Below are positions 57,250 to 64,000 of a stretch of 64,000 nt of DNA, piece by piece. This DNA comes from Silene noctiflora (lineage: Eukaryota > Streptophyta > Magnoliopsida > Caryophyllales > Caryophyllaceae). Position numbers and translations under genes: made by a program. The first letter of the stretch is position 1, and each line of letters starts with the position of its first letter. The notes below the pieces were generated by a model, which searched no databases, was not told the origin of the DNA, and saw nothing but the letters and a program-made list of their open reading frames with translations. The DNA lies in the NCBI GenBank assembly GCA_009801015.1, contig VHZZ01004842.1, positions 4,501 to 68,500 on the forward strand, read 5' to 3'.

Positions 57250-60142
57250 AATCAGGGTTTTCATTAACTTCTTACTCGTTACGGAGCTACATTCGCGCCT
57301 TATTATAATACCAAAAGTGCTTAATTAATATCGTATAGTAATGTAGTTTGTTCTTCTCTTATGCAATAACTTGCTTTTCTCTATGGATCCCTTATTGCAA
57401 AACATATACCCTGGATTAGCCACAGTTGTGTTGATTGCCTCGATCTTTAGACTTTCTAATACTAACTAAAAGATAAGGACGTAAGGCAAAAGGAACGTTT
57501 GGTGCAGTTGAATACCTATAAGAGTAAGTAATAGAATACGAGCAAACAACGAGCTTTCCAGATCGATCAATAGGAAGAAGTGCGAGTTAGACAAAGAAAG
57601 AAATTCTGTTGGAGTGAGTAGTCTGCTACGCCCCATAAGTAGCTTTCTGTATTGCAGTCGAACAAGGTAAGAGTAGGATCTTAGTGGAATAAATCTAAGA
57701 TTCGTGGAAAGAGCCCCTTATTCTCCATCTTAGGCAGCAAAGGAAGTTCTTTGTTGTGTCGTGGGAAGCTGCTTATCAAGGTATAGCTCAGAATGACCCT
57801 TCTTAGACGGAGAAAGAGGCCCTTTTAGTAGACTTGCCCGGGAAACTCCCTTAGGCATTAAAGTTATCTCCGACTCTATATTTTAGTGTTTGGGTGCGTG
57901 TAATTCCTTCTTTTCTTAAAGTACATTTTTTGTACAATTTCTTATCAGATTAATTCTGCTATAGTAATAAATCAAGCTATGTCTTAGCCGATCCTACTTA
58001 TATGGTTATTTCGAATAGGGCTTCGGGGGGGAGCTTGAAACATATTCCCCTATCTACTAATCTAGGAGTAGAGCATCTTTAATCTCTCTGTTGGAGCGAT
58101 TGGAGCATTACATTCTGATGCAAATTAACAACGAGGCCCATGACTCCTTACTCACCGGTGTTCTAGCAAATTGAGGTATATCTTCTTCCTACTATAATTG
58201 AGAAAAAAAGTCTTCCTACTACTAATGATCAACTTAAGGTAGAACTTCCGTAATTGATTGAAAGGATTCTAAATGGGAGCTCCCGGATCAGGCGCTATCG
58301 GGATATACTATAAAGTATTTGAAGGCGAAAGAAATAAAATTTAAGAAGAATTTATATCGTATATAATATAAGGATCCTTTATCTAGCTAAATTTTATTTC
58401 TTAAAATAGATAGTGAGGTCTCTTATTCTCTAAATGATAGAATACCGGAGCCATGCTGTTAATGCACTATAGTAGTACAGGAGTACGTCTCATGATGACA
58501 GAAATTAAGTTTCTCGACTGGAGGAATAAGCTGCTTATAGGTCGCAACTCCCTACTCGCTAAGGGACAACTATAGCAGCTGTACATATAATAAGTAAGAT
58601 GGGACAATCACCTAACCTAGATGCCGTTATAAGAATATAGGACGGAAGTACATATTGATTCCAAGGAAAAGAAAAAAAGGAACTTAACTAAATAACGCTT
58701 CCTCTTTCGGGAATTTGTGTCCAAAGGGCTTTCCCTTCAAAGGCAGTAAGAAAAGCTTCTTATCAATAGGAAAGGGGTCATATTATTATATCTGTTGTAT
58801 CCCTACTGTTGTACCTGATAAACTAAGTATCTCCGCTTATGATTTATCTTCCGTTTTGGATGAACCGGGTTATGCTCTCTAAGTATAAGGGTGAAATGAC
58901 TGCACCCAGTGCTCTTAGCTTTTCGTAGTTAGTTACGGATTAGCTGTAAGTTTTTTATGAGAGGGGGCTTTTACTGTTTATGTCCATAAGTCCTAATTTT
59001 ATATATATAGGCAAACAAGGCATTTTAGTCATAGACCGAAACACTCGTTGGGAACATTCACACGAGAGAATAATGCATGAAGCCTCTAAGAAAGCGGGAA
59101 ATGCTCTAGTTCTTCGGTTGAAGTTTCTACTAAGCCCGATCCGCGTGAAAAAAAGGAGTTCCCCTACGATTGATCTAATGCTACCCCTTTTTATCTTAAG
59201 GACAACTTAAAGCTTCTCTCCTAACACTTCTTTTAACACAAGGGAGTAATAATTGTTATCTGACGTCTGTTGTAGTTGTTCCCGTGAACTAATGAGCTAA
59301 CCAACGCTAAGCTGCTTAAGTAGTGGACTTTATTGTTTATGATTTATTATATTTTGGGGTAAAAAGGTACCAACCCATAGGAAAAGACTCTACTTTATAC
59401 TCCATTATAAGGAATCGCTTTATAGCCCCGATTTCATTATACTTTCTAGAGTTCGGGTTGCAGTGTATTCATCAAGAAATAGAAACAAAAGATCATCCGG
59501 CAGCAGTAGCTAGGTAAAAAAGACAAGCATAAGTGGATACATATGGTACGCTTGGTACAGTGCAAAACATCCGTAGATAGAGCTGAAACGCTCTCTACCC
59601 TAGCATTTATAGGAAAAAAGAGAGCATAAACATATGTAAAGTCACGCGCCTAAAAAGCATAAGTAGACGTTTACGTTGGTGAGAAGGCTTCCTTAACTTT
59701 CTTTGAAGGTAATTCCACCGTGCTACCGGCCAAGCTCCCTAAATGGGCCCTTTTCTTATAAGTAGTTCCTCTAGATAAAGGAAAGTCCCGAGATGGAACA
59801 AAAGTCATAAAAGGAGAAACAGCTTAAGTTTTTTTTCGAAAGATGCGGCATGACTGTTATATGTTTAGAACCTTTCGAGGGCAGCCCCGCCAGGTCGTTA
59901 GGGGAAGAAGTCCTCTTCTGTGGCAAGTCATTTACTAAAGATAGCACTTACCCGTAGATAGCATATAAACTATAGAATCTTGCAGAATTGTTGTAGAAAC
60001 TTCTTTTGGAACGGAAATAGCCAGTGTGGCGCGGTAGTCTGTATATGCTGTTGTAGAAGAACTAGCTTTCTTTCTCCGACAGAAAAAAATTTAGGAGGAT
60101 TTTATTCTAGTAGAATAGAGTAAGTACACAAGTTCTAGTTAG
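57250..60142. other. AT-rich intergenic DNA with small frames
   Basis: Frames at 58980-59210 and 59323-59517 (76 and 64 codons, plus strand) are weakly protein-like. Other short polar pieces occur in plus frames, for example SISAYDLSSVLDEPGYAL near 58.85 kb and SKMGQSPNLDAVIRI near 58.6 kb. None can be assigned. Confidence 0.4.
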
Positions 60143-60418
60143 GCCTTATATGGAAGTTACGAACTGACGTATGATGTAATTGTTGTAAGGAACTACTCCT
60201 TGAGACTAAGTGTTTACAGGGTATCATCCCTTGATACCGCACCAGTAACATTCTCCGGAAAAACTGCGGGTAGAGTTGGAAGCTGGTAGTTAAAAAGCAT
60301 TTGAAGATTGCAGCAATCTGACCCTGTATTTATGGTTGCTCTTAATTCTTCTGAAATAATAATAATAAAGTGTGGAAATAAGTTATCGTCCCCGTATGCT
60401 CTTGGAAGTAAATCCTAG
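60143..60418 (+). other. Interrupted open frame, 92 codons, protein-like
   Basis: Open from after a TAG at 60140 to TAG at 60416-60418 with two internal stops. The segments RLSVYRVSSLDTAPVTFSGK and DPVFMVALNSSEIIIIKCGN look like real protein. There is no ATG at the beginning. No family is recognised; a relic is the most likely explanation. Confidence 0.3.
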
Positions 60419-63400
60419 ATATAATAATAGAAACGAAGAAGCTTTTTCGCGAAACTTTAAGGTCTGTATAAGATAACTTACCCTTCCACAAATTCTAATG
60501 CTTTAGCTCGCCCATGGCTGTATTTCAAGTATAAGTGTAAATAGCGGAAGACGCTTTTGGACAGGCACCCTTCTTAGAAAAAGAATCCTATTACAGTTAT
60601 AATTAGTAGAAAGCATAATAGGCATACGTGTGAGAACGAGTAGCCGTCCTATCTAATAGGATATTATAGTTAAAGAGTAAATGTACTGTACCAGTTGCCA
60701 AAGGATGTCCTGTTGAGCGAGAAAGCCTTACCTTTCCTTCCTGAGATTGTCTCGGTTTGGTATGTGGAGGGAGAAGCCTCTAGTGTTGTGTTATAGAATA
60801 AGCCAGCAATTGCATATCCTTATACTACGGATGCGTCCGAGCAATTATACGCGATTATAATGTTTCACTCGTTAAGTAAAGAGCACTTCTCTTTATGGCC
60901 GCCTTGGTCCCTTGGTTTACTCTTCGACCCATCTTATAGTTCGTTTCTACTTAATTGTATGTTGTCATTCTCCCAGTAGTTTGCTTCTTAGCGATCTTTT
61001 GTCCAATAAAAGAATTAATTGATGAAAACTCATAAAAGAATAGATTCTCTCCTTTGACAGAGCCTAAATGGCCTAATAAAGAAAGCTACTGTTCAAATTA
61101 GAACAAGACATCAAGCTTTACATTAGTTGACTTACACCGTATTTTTATTGAGGAGATTTCTCATGGTTCTAATCTTCCTAGATTTTTTTCTTAGATCTGA
61201 GGACTTCTGCCTTATTAAGATGAAAAAAGAATCCTCCTTTATACTTAGAATGCAATCTCTTTAATACCTACTCTGAGCTTGGAAGACTATAATACAAGAA
61301 GAAATCTATCGCGCCAGGCCTTGACCAGAGAAAGAAGAATAGCAAGAGAATACTGGAATGGAGCAGAGGGTGAACAGTAAGCAAAGGACCCTTTTCAATA
61401 GGCTTCTGAAATAACAACCGGCATAACCTTCTTTTTTCACAAACATTTTATTTTTACGGTTTAAACAAAGTAGATCGGTGGCATAGTAATCTGCACGCGT
61501 AACTTGTGATTGATTTTCAAAAGGCTTGGCAAAAGCACTTTTCGATCGCATCATATCTATATAATTAGAAGAATAGCTTACTCTCCCAACTATAGTAGCC
61601 TAGCGCTAGCATCTTATTCTAGCAACCTAATGAACAGCCGGTTCTTTTTTTTTTTTCTCTAACATCTATATCTTTTGGGCTCGTTACATATATTTAACTC
61701 ATTCACTCCAGGACTACGTCCGTTCTCCAAGTATTCTACTCGCTCTGCAAAACAAGCTTGGAAAGTAGCATCGTTCTTATTTATGTTATATAAAAGAGTA
61801 CTTGTTTTCTTTTAATAAGCAGCTATACGAAAGACAGTCCTCTTTTAGTAAGAGAAAGAAGGCATAGCTAAGTTACAAGATAGGTAAGCTGTGAGATGAA
61901 ATGGGGCAAATATATTGTTTTTCAGTCAATAGCATTGTATTAAGAGAAGCGCTACTTACAGTTCGATTATTAGAATTTCTAGTTACTAATATCTTATATA
62001 ATGGATGTCTCGAGCTCATCAGAATATCTACCTTATAAGCGCTCTCTCGCCGAATGTCTTCTCTAAAGTAGTAGTAAAATTTGCCTGCCTAAAGTATTAA
62101 AAGAGTCTATCTCACATATGCGTTAAAGTAATCCAATAAGGCCACTTTTCTCACTGAAGAATAAGTAAAGGCTGGAAGGATAAAAACTTATTAAAAAGGG
62201 TACTTGTTCTCTCACGATATTATTAATTTTTGACTTTTGAAAGAGCTGGGCTAGCTAGCTAGCTCTACAAGAACAAGACTTGCATTCTATAAAAACTATA
62301 AAAAAACTATAAAAGAGAGAGTTTATACAATCTAAAAGGCAAGCACCCCCATAAGTGGCTGGCGGAGCCTTATCTGACACATAGATGGTATTCGCTATGA
62401 ACAGAGATCGAACCCCTTATATTATATAATAAGATGAAAATGGATCCTTTTTTAGGACACTTAACATATGTTATCGTGCTAACCCTTAGAAGCTAGTTAG
62501 AGAAGTCACTTTAGATGGGAGCTTCCAGTTTACTTGAGTTATAGAACAAGTCAGGCTTTGTATCTTATGGAATATGCCCAGTACCTAGACTTGATTCCAC
62601 CGTTCCGTTTGTTAAGAAAAGAGCACTTCTATTTCCATGGTATCTACCTTCAAAGGAAATTGCAGATAGCTTTTCAACTTATGTCGAAGTTTTTGTTGTT
62701 TATGCTATGTATGCCTTTTAGGCTGTACCTGTTGTCGATCAGTAGTGCTCTTCTAAGATATAGGGGACGCGTGGAGTTCCGAAGTGAAGGAGCGAGCGTA
62801 AGACATGCAGCGAGTAAGATGTTAGAGTAGTCTTTCACCTCTAGGCGTTCTTGGAAAGCATATAAGGAGCCTCTTCGAATGTATCCATGCGAGACAGATA
62901 GACTCCAAGAGAGGTGCTCCTTAGGAAGAAGATACTACATAAGCAGCGTCTGCGGCTCTATGATAGATTCTTCTTTTACTTTAACAAAAAGCTTACCGCA
63001 CCACACACACTAAGAATTGACACACCAGGTCTTTTCTCTAACTGCCCCACTAGAGTCTTTATAAGGAGAGTGTGGACACATAAGGTGGTATCGGGGATAA
63101 AGTTAGTGTCGTTCATCTAATGCTCTACTAAGTAAGATTAAGAGGCCCAACTGCTTCATAGCCAGATTTTAGTTCCAGCTTCCCATATATGAGTTTTACA
63201 GCAAAATCCCCAGGAAATTTTCACAGTAGGATGATCTCTTGTAATAAACGTAAGGTAGATCAGATAGGTTCGTATCAACTTTATCCGGGGAAAAAAATAA
63301 GGGAAGAAGGGCTAAAGGTCCAACTTTAAAAAAGAGCTTCAGTTATAGTTACCAATACAGGAGCATTGGCTCTTTAGGATCTATAAGAAGCTTCCTTTAC

Positions 63401-63578
63401 TACTAGAATGCCTTAGAAATACAAGAAGGAATTGCTCGTTTGCTTGCTGATTAAAGGAACAACCTTTGGAACAGCGAGTAAAGTTTTCCGACGACATGAC
63501 TTAGAGCATGTAAGACTGGGGATCCGGTGTTACATTCCATCAATAGCTTCTAGTGGAGTATTGCATTCTTCTCTGTAA
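60419..63578. other. AT-rich intergenic DNA with two small frames
   Basis: Plus-strand frames at 62534-62830 (98 codons, TTG start, Leu/Phe-rich middle) and 62914-63120 (68 codons, basic) have no known motif. A run of CTAG tetramers occurs at 62250-62264, and three copies of ACTATAAAA lie near 62290-62320. Confidence 0.4.
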
Positions 63579-63926
63579 AACAGAGGGCAGGTTGGCTCAA
63601 CTATTAATACACAAACAACATCGACTATGTCTTCGACTTAGTCTTCTGCATCTTCAGAAACAGTCTCAAAGACAGCTCTAAAGCTTGCGGCAGATGCGGT
63701 GAATAGATCTACTGTGAATAGCTTCTACAGTCACAGAGGAGAGGGTACCTCTTCTAATACAGAAGGAGCGCCAGTGAACACTATAAAGGGCTCACCTTCC
63801 AGCTTTGATGTCTACCTTTCTTACTTAAGTAAACATAAGCAGCCTTTTATTCCTCAAACATATAAAGAGAGAGAAGAATTCAAGAATGCTACACTATTAG
63901 GAAGTTTCATTCATTCTCATAAATAA
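63579..63926 (+). other. Ser/Thr-rich open frame with one internal TAG (about 115 codons)
   Basis: The register is open from after TAA at 63576 to TAA at 63924-63926, with a single TAG at 63639-63641. Past it, SSASSETVSKTALKLAADA and, further on, HRGEGTSSNTEGAPVNT are strongly Ser/Thr/Ala-rich; the C-terminal 35 residues are more balanced and charged (YKEREEFKNATLLGSF). A GTG at 63699 is the only nearby candidate start. TALKLAADA echoes the TALADA core of the dispersed repeat. No family is recognised. Confidence 0.35.
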
Positions 63927-64000
63927 GAATTTTCCTCGTCCGTTACAGGGCGGCATTATCACATACAAAAAGAGAAATTATATGGACTCATGAGAAACTG

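Noticed and set aside
1-64000. CRISPR array, plastid DNA insertion, retroelement or virus-like element
   Set aside because: No regularly spaced repeats, no recognised plastid gene, and no polymerase, integrase or capsid motif were seen on reading; a database search could still find diverged pieces.

Overview
The window looks like a stretch of a large, gene-poor land-plant mitochondrial genome. The main evidence is one unmistakable gene segment, the C-terminal half of ATP synthase subunit a (atp6) at about 4539-4961. It reads in the universal code and has C residues at codons where plant mitochondria usually need C-to-U editing (TCA for a conserved Leu, CAT for a conserved Tyr, and a CAA that could become the stop). 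The surrounding DNA is also typical: mixed-composition, mostly non-coding, with many short open frames, homopolymer runs and diverged short repeats. I found no intact tRNA, no rRNA and no other standard mitochondrial gene, and I recognise no plastid insertion. I cannot name the species.

Layout. 1-3.8 kb is intergenic, with one copy of a short coding-like repeat. 3.77-4.96 kb is the atp6 locus: a 242-codon ATG frame that resembles an ATP6 presequence plus one membrane segment, then, in another frame, the ATP6 C-terminal half; the middle of the ATP6 core is not recognisable. 5-52 kb is mostly intergenic, with scattered small frames of unknown function, a broken tRNA-Gln-like relic (46.3 kb), small tandem duplications, a perfect AT-rich palindrome (23.3 kb) and a two-level hairpin (25.0 kb). 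From about 52 kb to the end the DNA looks more A+T-rich and dense in TAG/CTA, with interrupted coding-like frames, most of those I found on the plus strand.

Two patterns go beyond routine intergenic DNA. First, a short repeat encoding a motif like TDPETALADAT recurs in clearly related form near 0.7, 10.3 and 46.9 kb (the last on the minus strand), with weaker relatives near 15.9, 55.0, 55.7 and 63.7 kb. Second, many frames without an ATG, about 30-115 codons long, encode Ser/Thr/Ala/Asp/Glu-rich, disorder-like peptides; several continue in the same frame past isolated stops. They look like remnants of one or more decayed low-complexity coding sequences of unknown origin. Diverged repeat pairs (24.4 with 54.6 kb; 34.9 with 54.4 kb; 7.9 with 26.8 kb) show that old duplicated pieces are mixed through the window.

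No operon-like cooperation between genes can be claimed. Apart from atp6, every reading frame listed is hypothetical. Nothing here is recognisable as a retroelement, virus-like element or CRISPR array.
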